A stretch of DNA of 64,000 nucleotides, taken from the NCBI GenBank assembly GCA_965228625.1, contig OZ245829.1, positions 2,046,001 to 2,110,000 of the forward strand. The letters are read 5' to 3'. The DNA is from UBA2767 sp965228625. GTDB lineage: Bacteria; Pseudomonadota; Alphaproteobacteria; Rhizobiales; Methyloligellaceae. Below, piece after piece: positions 36,006 to 45,066 of this stretch; the stretch's first letter is position 1, and each line of letters begins with the position of its first letter. Made by a program: the position numbers and the translations under genes. The notes beneath the pieces are model-generated. The model was not told the DNA's origin, searched no databases, and saw nothing but the letters and a program-made list of their open reading frames with translations.

Positions 36006-36719
36006 TCAGCCTCTTTTGCGGCGCGCCTTGCCCTCGTACATGATCCGGTCGGCGCGCGTCATCGCGCTCGCATTCGTGTCGTCCTCACGAAGCTGGCTGA
36101 CACCCGCCGTCAGAGACATCGGAATCTCCCTGCCCTCGAACACAAGGGAACTCGAGGCAAGCGCGCGCGCCAGTTGCTCGGCCTTCGCGTTGGCCGAGGC
36201 TTCATCGGCGCGATGCAGGAGAATCGCGAACTCGTCGCCGCCGAGCCGCGCGACCACGTCGGATCGGCGCACATTCGCCAGCAGAATGTCGGAAAGGTGC
36301 ATCAGCGCGGCATCGCCTGTGGCATGGCCGTAAATGTCGTTGATCGACTTGAAGTCGTCGAGATCGATATAGATCAGGCTGACATGTGTGCCGTGCCGTT
36401 TCACATAGGCGAGCGTCCGCTCGAGCTCACGATCGAAACCCCGGCGGTTGAGCACCGGCAGAAGCGCATCCTCGTCGACCTTCGTTTCCAGCTCGGTGAC
36501 ACGGCGTTTCGCGGTGACCAGTTCGTCCTTCAGGCGGTCGAGCTCCGCCATCAGCTCGCTGACGCCAGGCTGTGCATCCGGCCCCAAATCCAATCCTGAG
36601 AGTTCGTTCAGATTGGCGGCCTTCGCACCCGTACCGCGCCGCGCGGATGGCTCTTTGGTCAGCTCCGTCTTGCGCCCCGGGTTCTCCGGGGCGGTCGCTT
36701 TTTTCGCACTACTCGCCAT
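36006..36719 (-). CDS. GGDEF diguanylate cyclase
   Basis: The 237-residue cytoplasmic protein makes cyclic di-GMP from GTP. A disordered Ala/Lys-rich N-terminus (1-50) leads to a coiled coil (about 52-82, LMAELDRLKDELVTAKRRVT) and a GGDEF domain whose active-site motif GGDEF is intact at 160-164. The inhibitory I-site RxxD is present at 151-154 (RRSD), so feedback inhibition is expected. There is no sensor domain; the coiled coil may control dimerisation. Confidence 0.92.
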   Translation of the reverse strand: MASSAKKATAPENPGRKTELTKEPSARRGTGAKAANLNELSGLDLGPDAQPGVSELMAELDRLKDELVTAKRRVTELETKVDEDALLPVLNRRGFDRELERTLAYVKRHGTHVSLIYIDLDDFKSINDIYGHATGDAALMHLSDILLANVRRSDVVARLGGDEFAILLHRADEASANAKAEQLARALASSSLVFEGREIPMSLTAGVSQLREDDTNASAMTRADRIMYEGKARRKRG

Positions 36720-36932
36720 GATTCCAGGCTTCGGCCCCTCGTCTGCTTGCCGGCGTTTCGGGTCCCCGCCCGCGGCCGCATTCCGGAAAATCTGGCCCGA
36801 AAGCCGTTAACAACCCGTTCACCGTGTTCCGCGTTCACCGGTTTCCAACAGAAATCGGCGGGCGCGCTTGCCAATCGATTCGCCACCCCTATAATCGCGC
36901 GCTTCGCGGGGTGAGGGAAAGGCGCAAGCATC

Positions 36933-37430
36933 ATGGGCGATTCGTCGCCGCTCGTCGGCATTATCATGGGCTCCCAGTCGGACTGGCCGACCATGCGCCA
37001 TGCCGCCGACCTGCTCGATGAACTCGACGTGCCTTACGAGAAGCGCATCGTTTCAGCGCACCGTACGCCGGACCGGTTGTACGACTACGCCAGGACGGCA
37101 CAGGAGCGTGGGCTCAAGGTCATCATTGCCGGCGCTGGCGGTGCGGCACACCTGCCGGGCATGACCGCCTCGATGACCCCGCTTCCGGTGCTCGGCGTGC
37201 CGGTCCGCAGCCGCGCCCTGTCCGGCGAGGACAGCTTGCTTTCCATCGTACAGATGCCGGCCGGCGTGGCCGTCGGCACGCTCGCAATCGGCGATGCCGG
37301 CGCCACCAATGCCGGCCTGCTTGCGGCGCAAATACTCGCAACATCCGACGCGGCGCTGGGCGAGCGGATCGTGGCGTGGCGCAAGGCGCGAACCGAGGCG
37401 ATCGCCGAAGTCCCGACAGACGATGACTGA
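36933..37430 (+). CDS. purE: N5-carboxyaminoimidazole ribonucleotide mutase PurE
   Basis: The 165-residue class I PurE moves the carboxylate of N5-CAIR to give CAIR in purine synthesis. Visible motifs are GIIMGSQSDWPTM, the catalytic-His loop SAHRTPDR and AGAGGAAHLPGM. Its stop overlaps the purK start by 8 bases, so the pair is co-translated. GTGAGGGAAAGG lies upstream of the ATG. Confidence 0.96.
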   Translation: MGDSSPLVGIIMGSQSDWPTMRHAADLLDELDVPYEKRIVSAHRTPDRLYDYARTAQERGLKVIIAGAGGAAHLPGMTASMTPLPVLGVPVRSRALSGEDSLLSIVQMPAGVAVGTLAIGDAGATNAGLLAAQILATSDAALGERIVAWRKARTEAIAEVPTDDD

Positions 37431-38520
37431 CGCGCCCCTTGCCCCCGGCAGCACCATCGGCATTCTCGGCGGGGGGCAGCTCGGCCGGATGCTGGCCATG
37501 GCCGCCGCCGAGCTCGGCCTGAACTGCCACATCTACTGCGATGAGGAACGGGCACCCGCCTACGAAGTCGCCGCCTATCACACCGTCGGGACTTATGACG
37601 ACGAAAGCGCATTGCGCAAATTCGCCCAGTCGGTCGACGTCGCCACGCTCGAATTCGAGAATGTTCCCGCCGCCGCGATGGCGATGGTGTCAAAGGACAC
37701 GGCCGTCTTCCCGCCCCCGTTCGCGGTCGAGGTCAGCCAGGACAGGCTTGCGGAGAAACGCTTCGCACAGGACCTGGGGATCGGCGTCGCGCCCTATCGC
37801 GAGGTGAATTCGCTCGAAGAGCTCGAAGCGGCGGTCGAAGCGCTCGGTCGTCCCGGCCTTCTGAAGACCCGGCGGCTCGGTTACGACGGCAAGGGGCAGG
37901 TGAAGATCACCGAGGACACCGATCTCACCGAGGCACACCGGTCATTAGGCGGTGTCGACGCCCTGTACGAGAGGTTCATCGACTTCGATTGCGAAGTCTC
38001 GGTGGTGGCGGCGCGCGGCCGCGATGGCGAGATGCGTTTTTATGACCCTTCCGAGAATCGGCACGAAAACCAGATACTCGCCGAAACACGCATTCCCGCA
38101 CGCGTTCCCGACGAGATCGTGGAAGACGCGACCGACATTGCCCGGCGCATCGTCGAGGACCTCGACTATCGCGGTGTTCTCTGCGTCGAGCTGTTCTACG
38201 GCGGCGAACAGGCCCCGGCCCCGCTGATCGTCAACGAGATTGCGCCGCGGGTACACAATTCCGGCCATTGGACATTGGACGCCTGCGCGGTTTCCCAGTT
38301 TGAGAACCATATCCGCGCGGTTGCAGGCTGGCCGCTGGGGCCGTGTACGCGCCACGCCAATGCCCTGATGAAGAACCTGATCGGTGACGACGTGAAACAG
38401 TGGCTTGATCTGGCGCGCGAGGACAACGCGGGCCTGCATCTTTACGGCAAGCGGCAGATCCGGCCAGGGCGCAAAATGGGCCACATCACATGGCTCAGCG
38501 CCATGAACGGGGAGCGTTAA
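37423..38520 (+). CDS. purK: N5-carboxyaminoimidazole ribonucleotide synthase PurK
   Basis: The 365-residue ATP-grasp enzyme makes N5-CAIR from AIR, bicarbonate and ATP. It begins STIGILGGGQLGRMLAMAAA, has KTRRLGYDGKGQ in the ATP-grasp lid and the C-terminal EIAPRVHNSGHWT block. The ATG at 37423 overlaps purE by 8 bases; an upstream in-frame start would run 43 residues into purE and is unlikely. Confidence 0.96.
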   Translation: MTDAPLAPGSTIGILGGGQLGRMLAMAAAELGLNCHIYCDEERAPAYEVAAYHTVGTYDDESALRKFAQSVDVATLEFENVPAAAMAMVSKDTAVFPPPFAVEVSQDRLAEKRFAQDLGIGVAPYREVNSLEELEAAVEALGRPGLLKTRRLGYDGKGQVKITEDTDLTEAHRSLGGVDALYERFIDFDCEVSVVAARGRDGEMRFYDPSENRHENQILAETRIPARVPDEIVEDATDIARRIVEDLDYRGVLCVELFYGGEQAPAPLIVNEIAPRVHNSGHWTLDACAVSQFENHIRAVAGWPLGPCTRHANALMKNLIGDDVKQWLDLAREDNAGLHLYGKRQIRPGRKMGHITWLSAMNGER

Positions 38521-38695
38521 CCGGATTCGGCGCGAAAAAGCCCTGTTTCAGGCCGTTTAGAGTTGCTTCAGACCTTTCATGCTATGGACAACCCTTCGCC
38601 CTTTTGTTACACGAAATTCAATCGGGGCTGGCCTCGCCGCTCACGCGTGCAGTGGGCCGCCATCTGACTAGCTGAATTTGAGAGGAAGTGACCGG

Positions 38696-38914
38696 ATGCA
38701 AGTCGTCGTCCGCGATAACAATGTCGATCAGGCGCTCAGGGCGCTGAAGAAGAAGATGCAACGCGAAGGCATCTTCCGTGAAATGAAGCTGCGCAATTTC
38801 TACGAAAAGCCGTCGGAGAAACGTGCCCGGGAAAAGGCCGAAGCCATTCGCCGTGCACGCAAGCTGGCCCGCAAGCGGGCGCAGCGCGAGGGTGGACTTC
38901 AGGGCCGGCGCTAA
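38696..38914 (+). CDS. rpsU: 30S ribosomal protein S21
   Basis: The 72-residue basic protein MQVVVRDNNVDQALRALKKK is S21 of the small ribosomal subunit, with the helix FREMKLRNFYEKPSEKRARE and an Arg/Lys tail. GAGAGGAA lies 9 bases before the ATG. It stands alone after purK with 175 bases between, where its promoter probably lies. Confidence 0.96.
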   Translation: MQVVVRDNNVDQALRALKKKMQREGIFREMKLRNFYEKPSEKRAREKAEAIRRARKLARKRAQREGGLQGRR

Positions 38915-38990
38915 CTATCGCCCGTCCGAACACGGACACCACAACGCTTCTTTCCATCACCTGCGTTAGCCGATGCGCACGCTTGCGCGC

Positions 38991-39821
38991 TCAGGACGTG
39001 ACCATCTGCACGTGCGGGTACGGGATCGAGATCCCGGCCTTATCGAGCGCGTATTTCACGTCACGAATGAGATCCCACCGGGCCTGCCAGTAATCCTGGC
39101 GCCTGGTCCAGGCGCGCACCTGAAGATTGACCGAGCTGTCGCCCAGCTCTGTCACGTTCACGACGGGCGCCGGATCGTCGTGAATGCGGTCATCCTTCTC
39201 GACCAGTCCAAGAATGAGTTTTCGTGCGGCGTCGATGTCATCCTCATAGCCAATGCCGAAAACCAGATCGATGCGCCGGTTCGGAAGCCGCGAATAGTTG
39301 GTGATCGCGTCCGACCAGATCTTCGAGTTCGGCACGGCGACGAACACGCCCTGGGCGGTACGCATGCGGGTCATGAACAACCCGATCTCGTCCACGGTTC
39401 CGCTGCCGGCCGCCGTCTCGATGAAATCTCCGGTTGTGAAGGGACGGATGAACAGCAGCATGAACCCGGCCGCCACGTTCTGAAGCGTGCCCTGCAGAGC
39501 CAGTCCGATAGCCAGCCCCGCCGCGCCGAGAACGGCGATGATGCTGGTCGTCTGGATTCCGAACTCGGCCAGAACCAGGATCAGCGTGAGCACGAGAATC
39601 GCGTAGCGCACGATCTGGGCAATGACCGGCACCAGCGCCTTGTCGAATTTCTTGAGGTCGCTTAGGCGGCGGCGGACGAGCCGCGCGATCCATCCGGCGA
39701 TGATGAACCCGGCCAGCAGGATGGCAAGCGCGCTGAAGATGTTGACGAGGTGGTCGAAACCGAACTTGAGCAGTTCCGACGCCAGCGTCCGGTAGTCTTC
39801 CAGTTTTTCGATTTCCTGCAT
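38991..39821 (-). CDS. MscS family mechanosensitive channel
   Basis: The 276-residue inner-membrane protein has three N-terminal helices and the pore helix GAAGLAIGLALQGTLQNVAA, followed by the beta domain FIRPFTTGDFIETAAGSGTV and VPNSKIWSDAITNYSR, standard for small MscS channels that release solutes on osmotic downshock. It begins 12 bases after the hydrolase gene and is probably in one operon with it. Confidence 0.93.
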   Translation of the reverse strand: MQEIEKLEDYRTLASELLKFGFDHLVNIFSALAILLAGFIIAGWIARLVRRRLSDLKKFDKALVPVIAQIVRYAILVLTLILVLAEFGIQTTSIIAVLGAAGLAIGLALQGTLQNVAAGFMLLFIRPFTTGDFIETAAGSGTVDEIGLFMTRMRTAQGVFVAVPNSKIWSDAITNYSRLPNRRIDLVFGIGYEDDIDAARKLILGLVEKDDRIHDDPAPVVNVTELGDSSVNLQVRAWTRRQDYWQARWDLIRDVKYALDKAGISIPYPHVQMVTS

Positions 39822-39833
39822 GGCAGCCTCGCT

Positions 39834-40634
39834 TCAGCCGGACGCTTTCAAGCCGTCGAGGAAGGCGCGCACCCTGTCCCACGCACCGTGCTCGAACAGA
39901 TCGTTATGATCGGCTTCAGGCAGGAGTTCGAGTTTCTTCGGCTCGTTTCCGGCCTCATAAATCGCCTTGCCCATTGCGACCGGGATCACCGAGTCCCGCT
40001 CCCCATGCACAACGAGCAATGGCGCCCGCACGTTTTTGATGTGATCGATATTCCGGAACTGATCGGTCATGAGCAGGCCAAGCGGCAGGAAGAAATAGGT
40101 CCGCTTTCCGACATCCGGGGTCGAGGTCAGCGGCGCTTCCAGAACAACCGCGCCGACGTCCTTTGCTGCAGCAAGCTGTGTCGCCTGTCCCGAACCGAGC
40201 GACTCGCCGTACAGCATAATCTTCTCGGCCGGGATACCCAGACCGCGCAGATAGTCATAGGCGAGGAACGCGTCGGCGACGTTTGCGGCTTCCGTCGGCT
40301 TGCCGGTGGACCCCCCATAGCCACGGTTGTTGAGATAGAAGACACCGGACCCGTCGCCACGCATCGTTTCGATCTTGGGTGCCCGACCCGCCGCGTTGCC
40401 GGCATTGCCGTGGAAATAGAGGATTGTCGGCTTGTCGCCCTTGGCCTTCGAATACCAGGCCACGAGCGTCTCGCCGTCGCCGGTCTTGAGCTCGACTTCC
40501 TCCACATCCGCAAGTTCCGCCTGTGCGGGGGTGTATCGCGTGGGATCGGGAAAAAACATGAACCAACGGTTGCCGAAGTAGGCGCCCGCGCAAAGCAGAA
40601 TGTAGACGCCAACAAGCCAAGGAAGAAGTTCCAT
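39834..40634 (-). CDS. membrane-anchored alpha/beta hydrolase
   Basis: The 266-residue protein has one N-terminal helix (LLPWLVGVYILLCAGAYFG) and an alpha/beta hydrolase domain with the oxyanion motif LYFHGNAGNAAG, the nucleophile Ser in YGESLGSGQA, and the late DSVIPVAMG Asp and ADHNDLF His. This matches the BEM46/ABHD13-like group; substrate unknown. The ATG at 40634 is preferred to a TTG nine codons earlier. Co-directional with mscS, 12 bases apart. Confidence 0.85.
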   Translation of the reverse strand: MELLPWLVGVYILLCAGAYFGNRWFMFFPDPTRYTPAQAELADVEEVELKTGDGETLVAWYSKAKGDKPTILYFHGNAGNAAGRAPKIETMRGDGSGVFYLNNRGYGGSTGKPTEAANVADAFLAYDYLRGLGIPAEKIMLYGESLGSGQATQLAAAKDVGAVVLEAPLTSTPDVGKRTYFFLPLGLLMTDQFRNIDHIKNVRAPLLVVHGERDSVIPVAMGKAIYEAGNEPKKLELLPEADHNDLFEHGAWDRVRAFLDGLKASG

Positions 40635-40689
40635 GAGTTCCTGCTTGAAACCTACACGCAAGCGACCGGTCCCCTGTGGGCGCGCATGC

Positions 40690-42087
40690 CTACAATGACT
40701 TGACGATGTCCTCGGTCATGGCCTTGGCGTCGCCCAGGATCATCATGGTGTTGTCGCGATAGAAGAGTGGGTTGTCGACGCCGGCGTAGCCGCTGGCGAG
40801 AGAGCGCTTGTTGAACATCACCGTGCCTGCCTTCCACACCTGGAGAACCGGCATACCGTAGATCGGGGATTGGGGATCGTCCTCGGCGGCCGGATTGGTC
40901 ACGTCATTGGCGCCGATGACATATGCCACGTCGGCCTGGGCGAAATCGTTGTTGATGTCCTCGAGCTCGAACACCTCGTCATACGGCACGTTCGCCTCTG
41001 CCAGGAGCACATTCATATGGCCGGGCATGCGGCCGGCGACCGGGTGGATCGCGTATTTCACGTCGACGCCGTGCGACTTGAGCTCGTCCGCCATCTCGCG
41101 CAGCGCATGCTGCGCCTGTGCGACCGCCATGCCGTATCCGGGAACGATGATGACCTTGGAGGCGTTCTTCAGGATGAATCCCGCGTCGTCGGCGGAGCCC
41201 TGCTTGATGGTCCGCGGAACTCCGTCGTCATCGGCCGGGCCCGCGGTCTCGCCCCCGAATCCGCCGAGAATGACCGAGATGAACGAGCGATTCATGCCCT
41301 TGCACATGATGTAGGAGAGGATCGCGCCCGAGGAGCCGACGAGCGCGCCGGTGATGATGAGCGCGGTATTGCCGACGGTGAAGCCGATACCCGCGGCGGC
41401 CCAGCCCGAATAGGAGTTCAGCATCGAGATCACGACCGGCATGTCGGCGCCGCCGATCGGAATGATGATGAGCACGCCGAGCAGAAAGGCGAGCACCGCA
41501 ATGAGCCAGAAGTCGAGCTGCCCCTGACCGACAACCAGGCTGTAGATGAAGAACACCAGCGCCAGTCCAAGGCCGATATTGACGAGATGCCGGCCGGGCA
41601 GAGTGATTGGTGCGCCACTCATGCGCCCGGAGAGCTTCAGGAAGGCGATCACCGAACCCGTGAAGGTGATGGCACCGATGGCGGCCCCGAGCGACATCTC
41701 CACCAGGCTCGCCTTCTTGATGTTGCCGACCGTTCCGATATCGAAGGCTTCCGGCGCATAGAACGCGGCTGCCGCGACCAGCACCGCGGCCATGCCGACC
41801 AGGGAGTGAAAGGCCGCGACCAGTTCCGGCATCGCCGTCATCGGCACTCTCCGGGCAATCGCGGCGCCGATCGAGCCGCCGATCGCGATGCCGCCGACGA
41901 CCAGGACCCAGCCCATGGTATCCGCGGGCGGGTGCGAGACCAGCGTGGTGAGAATGGCGATGGCCATTCCGGCCATGCCGTAGACGTTGCCCTGACGGCT
42001 GGTCTCAGGGCTGGATAGCCCGCGCAGGGCCAGAATGAACAGAACCCCTGCGGTGAGATAAAGCAGCGCTGTGATATTCGGATCCAT
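40690..42087 (-). CDS. pntB: NAD(P) transhydrogenase subunit beta
   Basis: The 465-residue subunit has nine or so membrane helices followed by the NADP-binding domain III (VIIVPGYGMAVAQAQHALRE ... YAIHPVAGRMPGHMNVLLAE ... VIGANDVTNPAAEDD). With PntAA and PntAB it forms the proton-translocating transhydrogenase that makes NADPH from NADH using the proton gradient. Last gene of the operon, 9 bases after pntAB. Confidence 0.96.
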   Translation of the reverse strand: MDPNITALLYLTAGVLFILALRGLSSPETSRQGNVYGMAGMAIAILTTLVSHPPADTMGWVLVVGGIAIGGSIGAAIARRVPMTAMPELVAAFHSLVGMAAVLVAAAAFYAPEAFDIGTVGNIKKASLVEMSLGAAIGAITFTGSVIAFLKLSGRMSGAPITLPGRHLVNIGLGLALVFFIYSLVVGQGQLDFWLIAVLAFLLGVLIIIPIGGADMPVVISMLNSYSGWAAAGIGFTVGNTALIITGALVGSSGAILSYIMCKGMNRSFISVILGGFGGETAGPADDDGVPRTIKQGSADDAGFILKNASKVIIVPGYGMAVAQAQHALREMADELKSHGVDVKYAIHPVAGRMPGHMNVLLAEANVPYDEVFELEDINNDFAQADVAYVIGANDVTNPAAEDDPQSPIYGMPVLQVWKAGTVMFNKRSLASGYAGVDNPLFYRDNTMMILGDAKAMTEDIVKSL

Positions 42088-42096
42088 GACGCCGCC

Positions 42097-42510
42097 CTAC
42101 TTCTTCTTCTGATACATGGCCAGCATGCGCTGGGTCACGAGGAAACCGCCAAAGATGTTCACCGACGCCATGACCAGGGCGAGGAAGCCCAAAATCCGCG
42201 CCCACAACGGACCGTCGGCGTCGCTGGCCAGGGAGACCCCGACCGCCAGCAGGGCACCGACGACGATGACCGAGGAAATGGCGTTGGTCACGGACATCAG
42301 CGGCGTGTGCAGCGCCGGCGTCACCGACCAGACCACGTAATAGCCGACGAAAATTGCCAGGACGAAGATCGCCAGACGGAACACGAACGGATCGATCTCT
42401 TCGCCGCTCGCCGCATACGCGGTCGAGAAAAGGCCGGCGTCCAGTCCGGTCACGACCGCGACTGCCGCTGCAATGCCGAGGAGGATGTAAAACAATCGGA
42501 ATGACATCAC
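42097..42510 (-). CDS. pntAB: NAD(P) transhydrogenase subunit alpha part 2
   Basis: The 137-residue membrane subunit has four helices and the conserved WSVTPALHTPLMSVTNAISS block of the alpha C-terminal domain. In this lineage the alpha subunit is split in two genes, as in Rhodospirillum rubrum. Its ATG overlaps the pntAA stop by 4 bases (ATGA). Confidence 0.94.
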   Translation of the reverse strand: MMSFRLFYILLGIAAAVAVVTGLDAGLFSTAYAASGEEIDPFVFRLAIFVLAIFVGYYVVWSVTPALHTPLMSVTNAISSVIVVGALLAVGVSLASDADGPLWARILGFLALVMASVNIFGGFLVTQRMLAMYQKKK

Positions 42511-43658
42511 TTCTTCCCTCCCGTTCCTGTCAGCATTTCATGAACGACTTTTCCGTCCTTGGCGATGAGCGTGCCCTTGATCACTTCATCGTCCCAGTCG
42601 ATCGCAAGCGCGCCTTCCTTCTCCTTGTCGAGCATCAGCGCGATGAAGGCGTGAAGGTTGCGGGCGTAAAGACTTGACGCATTGCCTGCCAGTTCCCCGG
42701 CAAGGTTCGTCGCGCCGATGACCTTGATGCCCTTGTGGTCGACGGTGGTGTCTGCCTTCGTGACCGCACAGTTGCCGCCGCGTTCCGCGGCCAGATCGAC
42801 GATCACCGAGCCGGGCTTCATGGACTCGACCATGGCCTTGGAAATCAATTCCGGCGCGGGGCGGCCCGGAATTAGCGCGGTCGTAATGATGATGTCCTGG
42901 CCCTTGACGTGCTCCGAAACGAGCTCCGCCTGCTTCTTCTTGTAGTCGGCGGACATTTCCTTCGCGTAACCGGCGGCCGTTTCGGCTTCCTTGAACTCCT
43001 CGTCCTCGACGGCAATGAACTTGGCGGCGAGCGATTCCACCTGTTCTTTCGTGCTCGGGCGCACGTCGGTCGCGGTCACCACCGCACCAAGCCGCTTGGC
43101 TGTGGCGATCGCCTGCAGTCCGGCGACCCCCACGCCCATGATAAAGACCCGGGTCGCCGGCACCGTGCCGGCGGCCGTCATCATCATTGGCAGGGCGCGA
43201 CCGAACTCGGCCGCCGCATCGATCACGGACTTGTACCCGGCCAGGTTCGCCTGCGAGGACAGGACGTCCATCGACTGGGCGCGGGTGATGCGCGGCATGA
43301 ATTCCATGGAAAAGATCGTCAGGCCGGTCTTCGCAAGCGCCTCCAGTCCGGCCTTGTCGGAGAAAGGGTCAAGAATGCAGGCGAGGATCGCGCCCTTGGC
43401 GACGCCTTTGAGGCTCGCCGCGGTCGGGCGGCGGACGGTCAGGACAATGTCGGCGCCTTTCAGCGTGTCCGCGGCGTTTCGGGCAACGGTTGCGCCCGCT
43501 TCCTTGTAGTCTGCGTCAGAGAACTGCGATCCGGCGCCCGCCCCGGCCTGCACCCGCACGTTGCAACCGAGACCGACGAACTTCTTGGCCGTTTCCGGTG
43601 ACAGAGCGACGCGATGCTCACTCTTGTCCGTCTCGGCCGGGACCGCGATTGTAACCAT
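42507..43658 (-). CDS. pntAA: NAD(P) transhydrogenase subunit alpha part 1
   Basis: The 383-residue soluble domain I binds NAD(H). It begins VTIAVPAETDKSEHRVALSP and has the QANLAGYKSVIDAAAEFGRA and MGVGVAGLQAIATAKRLGA (Rossmann) blocks of the AlaDH/PNT family. GGAGCAGGG lies just before the ATG. The gene leads the pnt operon after a small cytochrome-oxidase subunit gene. Confidence 0.96.
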   Translation of the reverse strand: MVTIAVPAETDKSEHRVALSPETAKKFVGLGCNVRVQAGAGAGSQFSDADYKEAGATVARNAADTLKGADIVLTVRRPTAASLKGVAKGAILACILDPFSDKAGLEALAKTGLTIFSMEFMPRITRAQSMDVLSSQANLAGYKSVIDAAAEFGRALPMMMTAAGTVPATRVFIMGVGVAGLQAIATAKRLGAVVTATDVRPSTKEQVESLAAKFIAVEDEEFKEAETAAGYAKEMSADYKKKQAELVSEHVKGQDIIITTALIPGRPAPELISKAMVESMKPGSVIVDLAAERGGNCAVTKADTTVDHKGIKVIGATNLAGELAGNASSLYARNLHAFIALMLDKEKEGALAIDWDDEVIKGTLIAKDGKVVHEMLTGTGGKK

Positions 43659-43768
43659 GCCCTGCTCCGTGGAAATCGGCTTCGACGACAGAACCCCCCG
43701 TTGTCAGCCGCACGTCCTGAGGTGAATTGCCAGTGAGAAACGGCAATACGCGAATGCGTGGGAACAAA

Positions 43769-43912
43769 CTATATAAGAAACACCGCCATTCCAACCAGAA
43801 CGACAACGACAAGGACGCAGGTTCCGATGGTAAGCTTCATGAACCAGGAATAAGATTCCTTGTGTTGTTTCGAATCCATCGCGCGATGGCTACCGGCAAA
43901 GTCGACCCCCAT
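43769..43912 (-). CDS. aa3-type cytochrome c oxidase subunit IV-like small membrane protein
   Basis: A 47-residue protein, MGVDFAGSHRAMDSKQHKES followed by YSWFMKLTIG and the helix TCVLVVVVLVGMAVFLI, has the charged N-terminus plus single C-terminal helix of the bacterial aa3 oxidase subunit IV family (COX4_pro_2). GGGGAG lies 6 bases before the ATG. It is 110 bases upstream of pntAA, a position where this small gene is known in other alphaproteobacteria. The call rests on layout and context as well as sequence. Confidence 0.75.
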   Translation of the reverse strand: MGVDFAGSHRAMDSKQHKESYSWFMKLTIGTCVLVVVVLVGMAVFLI

Positions 43913-44100
43913 GACGGCTCCCCTTATGGTTCAAACCTAGAATTGCATGACCGATTAGCATGACCGCAGATACACCGGCAATGCGAGATTTGCGTTGGCG
44001 GGCTGTTTTGACGCGGGCACGATTTGAGCGCGGCGCTCCGCTTGCCACGCCCGGCAGGCCGTATGTTAAACTTGCGTCACCAAGTAGAAGGACCGACCGC

Positions 44101-44553
44101 ATGATCACCCGTTTCATTCTTTGCGCCTGTGTCGCGCTCCTGCTCAATGCCGCACCCGCCGTTGCGGAAAGCACGTCGCGAACCGTCGAGGTGTACAAAT
44201 CGGCGACCTGCGGGTGTTGCACGGCGTGGATCAGGCACATGGAAGAAGCCGGATACAAGGTGAAGGCCCAAGACACCGCGATCGGCATTCTCGCGAAAAT
44301 CAAGCGTCAGGCGGGGCTGTCGCCAGATCTTCAGTCCTGCCACACGGCCAAGGTGGGTGGATATGTCATTGAGGGTCACGTGCCGGCGCAAGACGTCGCG
44401 CGGCTTCTGAAGGAAAGGCCGGATGCCGTCGGCCTGAGCGTTCCCGGGATGCCGCTCGGTTCGCCCGGCATGGATTCCGGTCCGGACAAAGAGCCCTACG
44501 AGGTGCTGCTGGTCAGGAGGGACGGCTCAACGGAAGTCTTCGCGCGTTACTGA
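44101..44553 (+). CDS. periplasmic DUF411 (CopG-like) metal protein
   Basis: The 150-residue protein has a signal peptide (residues 1-22, ITRFILCACVALLLNAAPAV) and the DUF411 core VEVYKSATCGCCTAWIRHME, then DLQSCHTAKVGGYVIEGHVP and VGLSVPGMPLGSPGMD. The Cys-x-Cys-Cys group, a later Cys-His and Met residues are probable copper ligands; DUF411 proteins such as CopG take part in periplasmic copper resistance. The ATG at 44101 has AGAAGGA 10 bases upstream; longer in-frame starts would destroy the signal peptide. Confidence 0.87.
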   Translation: MITRFILCACVALLLNAAPAVAESTSRTVEVYKSATCGCCTAWIRHMEEAGYKVKAQDTAIGILAKIKRQAGLSPDLQSCHTAKVGGYVIEGHVPAQDVARLLKERPDAVGLSVPGMPLGSPGMDSGPDKEPYEVLLVRRDGSTEVFARY

Positions 44554-45050
44554 GTCCTAATCGGCAACTGCAGAACCGGCTCGGCGCGGGTGGTGCAGCG
44601 CGCGGCGCCTTCGTGCGCAAATGCAAATCCGTGAGGATGGCGGACCGCCTTCACCTCGCCCGACGGATCGGCGTAGACGAGCGCGAATTCGCTTTGCTGA
44701 ATCTCGTCCGAGATGTCCTCGTAAGCCCGCAGCAGGGCCTGCGAAACGGTTTCCGACAGCCGGGCCGCGCGCAAGCCCTCACCCGGTTGCCCTTGCCAGC
44801 CCACCAGGCAGAGCGCCTCCCAATTGCCGCCGTTGAGGTTGCTGAAATCGCCGCGGCTCGGCGTCGGCGAGATGACGACGCTCTCAAGGAACGCGATGTC
44901 GGGATCGTCATAGTCGAACTCCGACGACGGCTGCTCCAGGTACCAGACAATGGCGTACGCTCCGGCCATCAGCACAAGCGCGGAGACGAAATAGGTCGCG
45001 ATCCGGGGGATCGGGTAGCGTGAACCGGAACCGGCCGGGCGCGCGTTCAC
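44547..45050 (-). CDS. hypothetical protein with one membrane helix
   Basis: The 167-residue product has a basic N-terminus, one helix (about residues 20-38, ATYFVSALVLMAGAYAIVWY) and a periplasmic part with NWEALCLVGWQGQPGEGLRA and DISDEIQQSEFALVYADPSG. No family was recognised. The start is unclear: GTG 45050 is used; a TTG at 45086 would overlap pepF by 20 bases. The 3' end overlaps the DUF411 gene by 7 bases. Probably translated from the pepF message. Confidence 0.6.
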   Translation of the reverse strand: MNARPAGSGSRYPIPRIATYFVSALVLMAGAYAIVWYLEQPSSEFDYDDPDIAFLESVVISPTPSRGDFSNLNGGNWEALCLVGWQGQPGEGLRAARLSETVSQALLRAYEDISDEIQQSEFALVYADPSGEVKAVRHPHGFAFAHEGAARCTTRAEPVLQLPIRTQ

Positions 45051-45066
45051 ACGCGGACCGTTCCGC

